A DNA stretch of 64,000 bases from NCBI GenBank assembly GCA_964487565.1, contig CAZARN010000009.1, forward strand, positions 11,770 to 75,769. Direction: 5' to 3'. The notes below the pieces were generated by a model. That model made no database searches. It was not told where the DNA came from and was given only the letters and a program-made list of their open reading frames with translations. The stretch is from Phil1 sp964487565 (lineage in GTDB: Bacteria > Bacillota > Clostridia > Christensenellales > CAG-138). Both the position numbers and the translations under genes were made by a program. Shown in pieces: positions 42,360-50,910 of this stretch (within the stretch, counting starts at the first letter, position 1; each line of letters begins with the position of its first letter).

Positions 42360-43007
42360 TCAGCCTTCGACGATCTTTATTCCGCTGCTCGCGCCGATGC
42401 GGGAAGCGCCCGCCTCGATCATGCGAAGCGCGTCCTCGCGGGTATGGATGCCGCCCGCGGCCTTCACGCCGATGTCGGGGCCGACGGTGCTGCGCATGAG
42501 GGCGACGTCGTGCGCGTTTGCGCCCGCGCTTGAAAAGCCGGTGCTCGTTTTGACGAAATCCGCGCCGGCGCGCACGGCGGCAAGGCAGGAGGCGACCTTC
42601 TCGTCGTCGGTGAGCAGGCATGTTTCGATGATGACCTTCACGATGGCTTTGCCCTCGTGCGCGGCGAGGACGACGGCCCTGATGTCCTCCTCGACATACT
42701 GCCAGTCGGCGGCCTTTGCCTTGCCGATGTTTATCACCATATCCACCTCCTGCGCGCCCGCGGCCACGGCGGCCCTTGTTTCAAAGGCCTTGGCTTCCGT
42801 GAGCATCGCGCCGAGGGGGAAGCCCACCACGCAGCACACGGCGACGTCCGTGCCGGAAAGCGCCTTCGCCGCAAGGGGAACATAGCATGAGTTGACGCAG
42901 ACGGAGGCGAAGTGATACTTCACAGCCTCGGCCGCGAGGGTTTTTATCTGCGCGGGCGTGGCGTCGGCCTTCAAAAGGGTGTGATCGATGTAACGGTTGA
43001 GTTCCAT
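42360..43007 (-). CDS. deoC: Deoxyribose-phosphate aldolase
   Basis: Splits 2-deoxyribose-5-phosphate to acetaldehyde and glyceraldehyde-3-phosphate in deoxynucleoside breakdown. IDHTLLKADAT opens the barrel, Asp89 lies in VDMVINIG, the Schiff-base lysine Lys153 in FVKTSTGF, and the second active lysine in GVKAAGGI. The 215 residues are normal. AAGGAG precedes the ATG. It is only 21 bases after xdh and before a strong terminator, so it is the last gene of the purine operon. Confidence 0.95.
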   Translation of the reverse strand: MELNRYIDHTLLKADATPAQIKTLAAEAVKYHFASVCVNSCYVPLAAKALSGTDVAVCCVVGFPLGAMLTEAKAFETRAAVAAGAQEVDMVINIGKAKAADWQYVEEDIRAVVLAAHEGKAIVKVIIETCLLTDDEKVASCLAAVRAGADFVKTSTGFSSAGANAHDVALMRSTVGPDIGVKAAGGIHTREDALRMIEAGASRIGASSGIKIVEG

Positions 43008-43028
43008 ATATAATCTCCTTGGGATAAA

Positions 43029-45584
43029 TTATTTTTTGCAATAAGGCGTGTCCTCAAGCGGGAGGGACGTGCGTTCGCGCCCGTCGAAGCGGTAATATGC
43101 CTCGGCGATGGCGGGGGCCGTGGGGATGGAGGTTATCTCGCCTATGCCTATCGCGCCGCGGGCCTCCTCGATGCCGGCCTTTTCGACGATGATGGGCACG
43201 ATCTCCGGCACGGTGGTCGCCCTTGGCAGACCAAGCGTACCATATTTTGCGGTGGGTCTGCAATCTTCAAGCGGATATTTTTCCGTGAGGGCATAACCGC
43301 AGCTCATCGCGACGCCGCCCTCGATCTGACCTTCGACGGAAAGCGGGTTGATCGCGCGGCCCACCTCGTGCGCGGCCACCACTTTTTTGAGCCTGCCCTC
43401 GTCGTCGAGTATCGCCACCTGCGTGGCGTAGCCGTAAGCGACGTGGCTCACGGGATTTTTTTTGCCGGAGCCGGGAGGGTCAGTCACGGCAAGGTATTCG
43501 CCGTAATACTCGCGCCCCTCAAGATCGCGGAGGGTGCTGCGCTGATAATCCTCAAAAAGCTTCACGCCGGCGCGCAGGGCGGCCTCGCCTGTGATGAGCG
43601 TCTGGCGGGAACCGGAGGTCGTGCCGGAATCGGGCGAATCGAACGTGGTCGGCGGGTCGTAAACGATGCTCTCGCGCGGGATGCCCGTCGCCTGGGCGAC
43701 ATATTGCACGAGCACCGTGCCGAGGCCCTGCCCGATGCAGGACGCGCCGGCATGGATATGCACGCGCGCGCCTTCGATCTTGAGCCGCACGCGCCCCGTG
43801 TCCGGCAGGCCCACGCCCACGCCCGCGTTCTTCATCGCGCAGGCAATGCCTGCGTATTTTTCGCTTTGATATATATCCTTCACCGCAAGCAGCGTTTCCA
43901 CAAGGCCCGTGGAGGCGTCCGCGATCTGACCGTTGGGCAGCTCGTCGCCGGGGCGCACGGCGTTTCGCATGCGGATCTCCCACGGGCTTATGCCAAGCGC
44001 GTGGGCGATCTTGTTGAGCATGCTCTCCATCGCAAAGCAGCTCTGCGTCACGCCGAAGCCGCGGAACGCGCCCGCGGGGGGATTGTTCGTGTACCATGCG
44101 CGGCCCTCGATGTCGAAATTCTGGAAGTTGTAAGGGCCGCCGGCGTGCGTGCAGGCGCGTTCAAGCACAGGTCCGCCGAGGCTCGCATACGCGCCGGTAT
44201 CGGCCGTTATGCGCGCGCGCACGCCCTGTATCACGCCGCGTTCGTCCACGCCCACGGTGAAATCCATATCCATGGGGTGGCGCTTCGGGTGGATGAGTAT
44301 GCTCTCCGCGCGGGTGAGCTTGACCTTGACGGGACGCTTTGTGAGGAAGGCGACGAGCGCCGCGTGGTGCTGTACCGTCACATCCTCCTTGCCGCCGAAG
44401 CCGCCGCCGACGAGCTTGTTCTCGACCTTCACCTTTTCAAGCGGAAGGCCCAGCATGGGCGCGGTCTCGTGCTGCGTGTCATAAACGCTCTGGTCGCTCG
44501 AATATATCATCACGCCGTCCCCGTCGGGCAAAGCCACGGCGCATTCCGGCTCAAGGAAGGCGTGCTCCGTGAAGGGCGTGGTGTATCTTCCGGTGAAAAC
44601 ATGCGCGCTTGCCCTGAGGGCGGCCTCCGTATCGCCGCGGTCGACCTTACGCAGCGCCATGAGGTTGTTCTTTTCGTGCTCGTGGACGAGCGGGGCGTTC
44701 TCGGCCATCGCCTCATACGCATCGCGCACCGGGGTCAGCGCTTCATAATCCACCTCGACGAGTTTTTTTGCTTCATTGAGAATTTCCGGGGTCTCCGCGG
44801 CGACGAGCGCTATCGCGTCGCCGAGATAGTGCGTCAGACTGCCCACGGGGATAAGCGTGTCCCAGTCCTTTTTGAGGTGGCCCACCTTCACGTCGCGCGG
44901 GATATCCGCGGCCGTCAGCACGCACACGACGCCGGGCAGCAGTTTCGCTTTTTCCGTGCGTATCGCGATCACCCGCGCCCGGGGATATGCGCTTCGCACG
45001 GCGCTTGCGTGGATCATGCCGGGCAGATACATATCGTCCGTGTACTGGCCGTAACCCAGAACCTTTTCGCGCACGTCGAGACGGGGCACGCGGCTGCCGA
45101 CGCTCCAGCTTTCGCATGCGTCGCGCAGCGCGCCCGCGCGCAGATAGCTTCCCGCAAGCTTCACGGCCTCCTTGATCTTGACATAGCCCGTGCAGCGGCA
45201 TATGTTGCCGTTGAGCGCCACGGCGATCGCCTCATCCGAAGGGTCGGGGTCGGCGTCGAGCAGCGCCTTCGCGCACATCACCATGCCGGGCGTGCAGAAG
45301 CCGCATTGTACGGCGCCCGCCTCCCCGAAGGCGCGGACGTATACCTCCTTTTCAAAATCGCTCAGCCCCTCGACGGTGACGACATGCTTGCCTTCGAGCC
45401 TGTCGGTCTGCGTTACGCAGCTTTTCACCGCGCGGCCGTCGATGATGACGGTGCAGGTGCCGCACGCCCCCTCGGAGCAGCCGTCCTTGACGCTTGTCAG
45501 GCGCAGCGTGTCGCGCAGATAGCGCATGAGCTTCTGATTTTTTTCAACCGTCACGGAATTTCCGTTAACATAAAACGTTGCCAT
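43029..45584 (-). CDS. xdh: Selenium-dependent-type xanthine dehydrogenase: 2Fe-2S domain fused to molybdopterin subunit
   Basis: Molybdenum hydroxylase acting on purines. The N-terminal 150 residues carry two 2Fe-2S sites: Cys36, 41, 44 and 56 (CSEGACGTC) and CGFCTPGM with CRCTGY. The rest is the large subunit with GGGFGGKED and AFRGFGVTQS for the cofactor, and the catalytic base Glu in IGIGEITSIPTAPA. The 851 residues and the lack of a FAD domain fit the TIGR03311-like selenium-dependent enzymes, in which selenium is a labile ligand, so no in-frame UGA is expected and none is seen. The electron partner is not encoded here as a FAD subunit; YgfK next to it may serve. Confidence 0.88.
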   Translation of the reverse strand: MATFYVNGNSVTVEKNQKLMRYLRDTLRLTSVKDGCSEGACGTCTVIIDGRAVKSCVTQTDRLEGKHVVTVEGLSDFEKEVYVRAFGEAGAVQCGFCTPGMVMCAKALLDADPDPSDEAIAVALNGNICRCTGYVKIKEAVKLAGSYLRAGALRDACESWSVGSRVPRLDVREKVLGYGQYTDDMYLPGMIHASAVRSAYPRARVIAIRTEKAKLLPGVVCVLTAADIPRDVKVGHLKKDWDTLIPVGSLTHYLGDAIALVAAETPEILNEAKKLVEVDYEALTPVRDAYEAMAENAPLVHEHEKNNLMALRKVDRGDTEAALRASAHVFTGRYTTPFTEHAFLEPECAVALPDGDGVMIYSSDQSVYDTQHETAPMLGLPLEKVKVENKLVGGGFGGKEDVTVQHHAALVAFLTKRPVKVKLTRAESILIHPKRHPMDMDFTVGVDERGVIQGVRARITADTGAYASLGGPVLERACTHAGGPYNFQNFDIEGRAWYTNNPPAGAFRGFGVTQSCFAMESMLNKIAHALGISPWEIRMRNAVRPGDELPNGQIADASTGLVETLLAVKDIYQSEKYAGIACAMKNAGVGVGLPDTGRVRLKIEGARVHIHAGASCIGQGLGTVLVQYVAQATGIPRESIVYDPPTTFDSPDSGTTSGSRQTLITGEAALRAGVKLFEDYQRSTLRDLEGREYYGEYLAVTDPPGSGKKNPVSHVAYGYATQVAILDDEGRLKKVVAAHEVGRAINPLSVEGQIEGGVAMSCGYALTEKYPLEDCRPTAKYGTLGLPRATTVPEIVPIIVEKAGIEEARGAIGIGEITSIPTAPAIAEAYYRFDGRERTSLPLEDTPYCKK

Positions 45585-45603
45585 GCGAGAGCCTCCCGCC
45601 CGT

Positions 45604-48567
45604 TTATTTGGTCAGAAACGGATACTCGGCGATTACGCTGAGTATGAAACATTCAACGTCCGCGTCAAGCGAGGAATCGTTTGCGAGGTTGCATTCCATG
45701 ACCCTTTGCCCGACGCGCACGCGCACGCACGGCCCGATCGCGTCCGTCACAAGGAAACCGTCGTTCTCGCTTTCGTCAAAGGCCTCGCGGCTTTCAAACA
45801 GGGTGAACTTGTCGCGGTAGGGTCTGCTTTCATACGGGCAGAACACCGCGCAGTTGCCGCATTCGTTGCAAAGCCTGTCGATATGCAGTATCTGCGTACT
45901 GTCGTGCCCGGGCACCGCGATGGCGGCGTTTGCCCTGTTGGGACATACGGAAACGCAGCTTTCACAAACCGTGTCGCAGCCGAGGCAGCGCTTGCAGTCA
46001 TGCTCAGAGGCCTGTTCAAGGGTGGCTTTGCGCGTGCGCATCTCGTCGGCGTCCCGCGCCGCCCCGTCGGGTATCGCGTATTCCCTTTTGCCGGCGATGA
46101 CCGTCTGCGCGAACGCGGCGGCGTCCGCGATGGCCTCGACCACCGTGGCCGGACCGTGCAGCGCGTCGCCTGCGGTGAATATGCCGCCGCCGCAGTCAAA
46201 GGGCGCGCGTCCCCTGTCGTCAAGGGTCACGCCGTAGCGCGCGAACAGCTCGGGACAGGGCTTCTCGCCGACGGCGGCGATCACCGTATCCGCGTCCACC
46301 TCAACAAGCTCGTTCGTTTCGACGGGCTGTCTGCGCCCCGAAGCGTCCGGCTCGCCAAGCGCCATCCTGCGGCACACGAGCTTGCCGTCCGCCTGCTTCA
46401 CGGGCGAGAGGAGCTGTGCGAATTCAACGCCGTCCGCCATCGCAAGCTCAAGCTCCTCAACATCCGCCGGCATGTATTTTTTCGTCCTGCGGTACACGAC
46501 GGAGACCTTTTTCACGCCCATGCGCTTTGCCGCGCGCGCCGCGTCCATCGCGGTGTTGCCGCCGCCGACCACGGCCACGGCGTCGCCTGTGGCAAGCGTT
46601 TCCGGGGCTGATTTTGCCGCGCGCAAAAAGTCGATCACGTTTATAACGTTGCCCTCAATGTCGAGCCTGCCCTTCTTTTGCGCGCCGAAGGCCAGCAGGA
46701 TGAAGTCGAAGCCCATCGCGCGCAGCACGTCCGCCGCGGGCGCGTCCTTGCCGGTGACGAACCGGGCGCCCGTCTTTCTGGCAAGCGCCGCGTCGCATTC
46801 GACGGCCTCGTTCGCGATGCGGAAGGCGGGTATGACGTTTCGCACGATGCCGCCGACGTTCGCTTCGCGCTCGAACACCGTCACGGGATAGCCTTCGCGC
46901 GCAAGAAAGTACGCGGCTACGATACCGGCGGGGCCGCCGCCGACGACGGCCGTGCGGGGCGCGTTCTTCTTCACGGGGACGGGGGCGATATGCTCCGTAA
47001 GGGCGGCATAGCCGCGCTTCGCGCATTCGAGCTTGATCTCGCGTATGCGCACGCTCTCGTCAAGATAATTGCGCGTACATTTGTCCATGCAGCGGTGCGA
47101 GCATATCGTGCCGGTGATGAAGGGCAGCGGGTTCTTTTCCGTGATGAGGGCGAGAGCCTTTTCGTATTCGCCGCGCTCCGCAAGCGCGATGTATTCCGGT
47201 ATATCCTGATGGATGGGGCAGCCGTGCGCGCAGGGCGCCGTGAAGCAGTCCATCAGCGGCACCTTCATGTCTATCTTCCTCGAGGGGAGCGGCTTCACGC
47301 TTTTGATGTTGCGCGCGCTGTGCTCCGCCTCGGCGGAAAGCCTTGCGACGGCGTTCACGTCAACGCCAGAGAAGGGTCTGAACGGAGCGCTTTCCAAAAG
47401 GCGGGCAAGCTCCTTGAACCTGCCGTAGCCGCCGGGCTTCAAAATCGTTGTTGCCACGGTGATCGGCCATATGCCTGCCTCGAAAAGCGGCTTTATATTG
47501 AAATAATCCGCGCCGCCGGAGTATGACAGGCGAAGAGCGCCGTCAAACTCGCGCGCCATGCGCGCCGCCATCTCTATCGTGAGGGGATAAAGCGCGCGGC
47601 CCGACATGTACATTTCCTCACTGGGCAGCTCCGCGGCCTTCACGTCGACGGGGAAGGTGTTGGAAAGCTTCAGCCCGAACTCAAGACCGTTTGCCGCGGC
47701 AAGGGCGATGAGCCGCCTGAACATGGGCACGGCGTCCGAATACTGAAGATCCTCTTTGAAATGATGCTCGTCGAAGGCGATATAGTCGTAGCCCATTGCG
47801 TCGAGGCGGCGCCTGGCAAAATCGTAGCCGAGAATGGTCGGATTGCACTTGACGAAGGTGTTGAGGCGCTTTTCGGCGATGAGGTATGAGGCGATGGCCT
47901 CGATCTCCGACGGGGGGCATCCGTGCAGCGTGGATACCGTGACGCCCTGACAGATGCGGGGCGAAACGGAGTCTATATAATCGGATTCTTCGGGGAAAAG
48001 CGTTTTTGACACGCGCACGCACTCGGCCCATACGGGCGTTTGGGAGGCGTCCTTCATCCCCTCGATGAAGCGGTCGAGCTTCGGCGTTTTGATCCCATCG
48101 AGGTCATAGCCCACTGACATGTTGAACATGAAGCCGTCCGGATCGCCCAGTCCCCACATGCGGCTGATGAGCTTTATCGCAAACCACGCTTTGACGTATT
48201 CCTCAAACGCCTGCGGCACGGTAAGCTCCGTTGACCATTCGCAGTTATAGCCTTCGTCCGCGGCGAGGATGCAGGGCCGCGCAATGCAGGCGGCAAGCTG
48301 TGCGCCGTCCATCTTCTGCACGGTCTTCAGCTCGAAAAAGCGCGCGCCGGCATAATAGCCCGCGATTATGTTTTCCGCAAGCTGGGTGTTGGGGCCGGCT
48401 GCGGGGCCGAACGGGTTTTCAAGCCTTTCGCTGAAAAGCGGGAGCGTGCGTCCGTCGGTTTTTTTATAGCACTCGCCGACGCCAAAGGCCGTGTCGTGCT
48501 TTTCATGCTCCGAAAAGAGCCATTCGATAAGCGTCCTGAAAGACATCGGGTTCATTTTTTCGCTCAT
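45604..48567 (-). CDS. ygfK: YgfK-type putative selenate reductase / iron-sulfur flavoprotein
   Basis: Large fusion of 987 residues typical of YgfK (TIGR03315). The first about 420 residues resemble a dihydroorotate-dehydrogenase barrel (NPFGPAAGPNTQL, KCNPTILGYDF). Then follows a GltD-like module with cysteines (APCAHGCPIHQDIPEYI, CSHRCMDKCTRN), a FAD site (VVGGGPAGIVAAYFLA) and NAD(P) site (VVGGGNTAMDAARAAKRMG). Two further clusters close it: CKRCLGCDTVCESCVSVCPN and CNECGNCAVFCPY. The name selenate reductase is historical; the genetic link is to anaerobic purine/urate breakdown. Between ssnA and xdh in one operon. Confidence 0.9.
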   Translation of the reverse strand: MSEKMNPMSFRTLIEWLFSEHEKHDTAFGVGECYKKTDGRTLPLFSERLENPFGPAAGPNTQLAENIIAGYYAGARFFELKTVQKMDGAQLAACIARPCILAADEGYNCEWSTELTVPQAFEEYVKAWFAIKLISRMWGLGDPDGFMFNMSVGYDLDGIKTPKLDRFIEGMKDASQTPVWAECVRVSKTLFPEESDYIDSVSPRICQGVTVSTLHGCPPSEIEAIASYLIAEKRLNTFVKCNPTILGYDFARRRLDAMGYDYIAFDEHHFKEDLQYSDAVPMFRRLIALAAANGLEFGLKLSNTFPVDVKAAELPSEEMYMSGRALYPLTIEMAARMAREFDGALRLSYSGGADYFNIKPLFEAGIWPITVATTILKPGGYGRFKELARLLESAPFRPFSGVDVNAVARLSAEAEHSARNIKSVKPLPSRKIDMKVPLMDCFTAPCAHGCPIHQDIPEYIALAERGEYEKALALITEKNPLPFITGTICSHRCMDKCTRNYLDESVRIREIKLECAKRGYAALTEHIAPVPVKKNAPRTAVVGGGPAGIVAAYFLAREGYPVTVFEREANVGGIVRNVIPAFRIANEAVECDAALARKTGARFVTGKDAPAADVLRAMGFDFILLAFGAQKKGRLDIEGNVINVIDFLRAAKSAPETLATGDAVAVVGGGNTAMDAARAAKRMGVKKVSVVYRRTKKYMPADVEELELAMADGVEFAQLLSPVKQADGKLVCRRMALGEPDASGRRQPVETNELVEVDADTVIAAVGEKPCPELFARYGVTLDDRGRAPFDCGGGIFTAGDALHGPATVVEAIADAAAFAQTVIAGKREYAIPDGAARDADEMRTRKATLEQASEHDCKRCLGCDTVCESCVSVCPNRANAAIAVPGHDSTQILHIDRLCNECGNCAVFCPYESRPYRDKFTLFESREAFDESENDGFLVTDAIGPCVRVRVGQRVMECNLANDSSLDADVECFILSVIAEYPFLTK

Positions 48568-48603
48568 GCTATCCCTCCAGAAATTATTGTTGCGTATCCT
48601 GTT

Positions 48604-49935
48604 TCAACCGTTGAGCCGCTTCCAAAGATCCCGTGCGGCTTCAAGCGTTTTGGCGTTGACGGCTTCCTCGTCGATGCCGACGAGACGGCGGTCGCGCATG
48701 AGTATGCGTCCCGCGCACATCGTGGTCTCGCACTGGCGGCCGGTCATGCCGAATATCATGTGCCCGTCGATATTGTCCGCTGAAAACGGCGTGAACGGCT
48801 TGTAATCCATCACGATCACATCCGCGGCGGCGCCGGGCTTCAAAACGCCGAGCTGCTGCGGAAAATACTTCGCGGCGATCCTAGCGTTGTTCTTGAACAG
48901 CATCGACGTCACCTCGCCCCAGGCGACGTTCGGCAAACACACGTTGTGCCGCTGGATGATGAGGGCGACCTTGAGGGATTCGAGCATATCGAACGTGTAT
49001 GCGTCCGTGCCGAGCCCCGCGAGGATGCCGCGCTTGAAAAACTCCAGCACCGGCGCGCAGCCGACGGCGTTGCCCATGTTGGATTCCGGGTTGTTGACGA
49101 CCATCGTTCCCGTTTCCTTTATTATGTCCATCTCCGCCGCGCTGACGTGTATGCAGTGGCCAAGCAGCGTCTTTTCGCCGAGCACACCGAAGTTGAGCAG
49201 CCTGTTCACGCTGCGCGTGCCGTGGTTGCGCAGACTGTCGTAAACGTCGTTCATGCCCTCGGAAACATGGATGTGGAAACCCGTGCGGCCGTTGTTGGCC
49301 TCAACGCATTTTTCAAACGTTTTGTCGCTCATGGTGAAAAGGGCGTGGCCGCCGAACATCGCGGCGATCATGGGATCCTTCTCCTTCTCGCACCAGGTGA
49401 TGAAATCCGCGTTCTCCTTTATGGCGGCGTCGCATTTTTCCGCGCCGTCGCGGTCGGACACCTCATAGCAAAGACAGGTGCGCACGCCAAGCTCCTTCGC
49501 GACGTCCTTTATTGCGAAAAGGCTCCCCTCGATCTGCCTGTAGCTCGCGTGGTGATCGAACACGGTCGTACAGCCGGTCTTTATCGAATCGATATAAGTG
49601 GTGTAGGCGCTTCGTATGGTGTCCTCAAGGGTGAGGTTGCGGTCGATCTTCCACCACATGCCGTCGAGTATCTCATAAAAGTTCGTCGGGTTGTGGCCCG
49701 CAATGGAAAGCCCGCGCGCGAGGGCGCTGTATATGTGGCTGTGGGCGTTGATGAAGGCCGGCATGATAACGCCGCCCTTTGCGTCGACAAACTCCGCATC
49801 CTTGTATTTTGCCCGTATGGCCGCGTTGTCGCCGACTTCCTTTATCGTTGTTCCCTCGACCGCGACCGCGCCGCACTCGATATACGGCAGCGCCGCATCC
49901 CTTGTGATGAGTTTTCCGTTTCCGATGATTATCAT
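48604..49935 (-). CDS. ssnA: SsnA-type aminohydrolase of the selenium/purine cluster
   Basis: Metal-dependent amidohydrolase of the guanine-deaminase/ATZ-TRZ group (TIGR03314). Metal sites are NAHSHIYS, HIHVSEG, GHCIHV and LGTDAYT with the metal-bound Asp. It may deaminate a purine-derived intermediate. ATG at 49935 is chosen because AAGGGAG lies eight bases upstream; an ATG at 49941 is only two bases from the site. First gene of the operon, behind a 100-base leader. Confidence 0.9.
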   Translation of the reverse strand: MIIIGNGKLITRDAALPYIECGAVAVEGTTIKEVGDNAAIRAKYKDAEFVDAKGGVIMPAFINAHSHIYSALARGLSIAGHNPTNFYEILDGMWWKIDRNLTLEDTIRSAYTTYIDSIKTGCTTVFDHHASYRQIEGSLFAIKDVAKELGVRTCLCYEVSDRDGAEKCDAAIKENADFITWCEKEKDPMIAAMFGGHALFTMSDKTFEKCVEANNGRTGFHIHVSEGMNDVYDSLRNHGTRSVNRLLNFGVLGEKTLLGHCIHVSAAEMDIIKETGTMVVNNPESNMGNAVGCAPVLEFFKRGILAGLGTDAYTFDMLESLKVALIIQRHNVCLPNVAWGEVTSMLFKNNARIAAKYFPQQLGVLKPGAAADVIVMDYKPFTPFSADNIDGHMIFGMTGRQCETTMCAGRILMRDRRLVGIDEEAVNAKTLEAARDLWKRLNG

Positions 49936-49949
49936 GCTCATTTCTCCCT

Positions 49950-50034
49950 TCCCGATGTGAAAAACGCACGGAAACCAGACGGTTAACGTCTGACGCCCGC
50001 GCGCGAAGCACTCCCTTACAGCAGTCCCGATGTG
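49950..50034 (-). other. ssnA leader with two 10-base direct repeats and a hairpin
   Basis: TCCCGATGTG occurs at 49950-49959 and again at 50025-50034, both inside the predicted 5' leader of ssnA. Between them CAGACG and CGTCTG (49976-49981 and 49987-49992) form a six-pair hairpin around GTTAA. This could be a regulator or RNA-binding region; no known riboswitch was recognised. Confidence 0.45.
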
Positions 50035-50043
50035 TTTTTTCTT

Positions 50044-50072
50044 ATTTTATCATTGCCGGTTGCTTTTATCAA
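50044..50072 (-). promoter_or_regulatory. Promoter of the ssnA-ygfK-xdh-deoC operon
   Basis: On the - strand TTGATA, 17 bases, TAAAAT with TGA before it (extended -10). Start of transcription at about 50037. Confidence 0.7.
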
Positions 50073-50143
50073 GGTAGGCGGCCGCTTTATAGACGCGCAA
50101 ACAAAAATATTTAGCAAACCAAACAGATTTTGCTCCCGCCCTA

Positions 50144-50171
50144 TTGAAATCCGCCGCGGATATGGTAAACT
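50144..50171 (+). promoter_or_regulatory. Promoter of the YheO-like regulator
   Basis: TTGAAA at 50144-50149, 16 bases, TAAACT at 50166-50171 with TGG before it. Divergent from the ssnA promoter about 70 bases away. Confidence 0.6.
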
Positions 50172-50217
50172 TATCAGTGGAGTAATGGCATACATCAATT
50201 CTGTGGAGGCTCACGCA

Positions 50218-50859
50218 ATGGATGAAAAGATACTTGATCTGATGAAACGCATAGCAAAGGCCGTCGCGGCGCAGTTCGGCACGAATTGCGAGGTCGTCGT
50301 GCACGACCTCACCACGGGCGATCCGGAAAACACGATCGCCGCCATCGAGAACGGCCACGTTTCACACAGGGCTGTGGGCGAGGGCAGCTCGCACATCGCG
50401 CTTGAGGCGATCAAAAGCGGTGCGCGCGATCTGCCGGATCATTACGATTATCTCACCAAAACCGCGGACGGGCGCATCCTGCGCTCCGGCACGGTATATA
50501 TAAAGGATGAATCGGGCAAGCCCGTGGGCATATTTTCAATAAATTACGACCTCACGCCGCTTATGATGGCAAAGTCCGCCGTTGATTCGCTCGTGAGGAG
50601 CGAGAGCGATTCCGGGGAGCCTGAACGCATCCCGACGAATGTGAACGAGCTGCTCGACGATCTGCTTGAGCAGAGCGTGAAGCTCGTGGGCAAGCCCGTC
50701 GCGATGATGAACAAGGACGACAAGGTCCGCGCGATACGCTATCTCAACGACGCGGGGGCGATGCTCATCACCAAATCGGGCGACAAGATCGCGGGTTATT
50801 TCGGCATAAGCAAGTATACGCTTTATTCGTATTTGGATTCCGGCGTCAGCAAGGGCTGA
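50218..50859 (+). CDS. YheO-like PAS/HTH transcriptional regulator
   Basis: Predicted DNA-binding regulator. Residues 1-115 are a YheO-type PAS domain (NCEVVVHDLTT, GHVSHRAVGEG, GTVYIKDESGKPVGIFSINYD), and residues about 145-213 contain an HTH_22 domain (RYLNDAGAMLITKSGDKIAGYFGISKYTLYSYL). The start ATG has GGAGG eight bases upstream. It is divergent from ssnA-ygfK-xdh-deoC and precedes ygeY-ygeW, so it most likely controls both arms in response to a purine or intermediate; this is inferred from position. Confidence 0.88.
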   Translation: MDEKILDLMKRIAKAVAAQFGTNCEVVVHDLTTGDPENTIAAIENGHVSHRAVGEGSSHIALEAIKSGARDLPDHYDYLTKTADGRILRSGTVYIKDESGKPVGIFSINYDLTPLMMAKSAVDSLVRSESDSGEPERIPTNVNELLDDLLEQSVKLVGKPVAMMNKDDKVRAIRYLNDAGAMLITKSGDKIAGYFGISKYTLYSYLDSGVSKG

Positions 50860-50910
50860 GGCCGTGCAATAAAAAAACCAGTGCCAACCATAAAAATAAA
50901 GGAGCGGAAA

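Noticed and set aside
43368..45641. Very long + strand open frame (757 codons) opposite xdh
   Set aside because: It is the complement of a clearly conserved protein; the product is Arg/His/Ala-rich with no family features, a result of GC-rich codon use.
43029..48567. In-frame UGA selenocysteine codons in xdh or ygfK
   Set aside because: Both frames are complete without internal stops. The selenium in this enzyme group is a labile cofactor, not selenocysteine.
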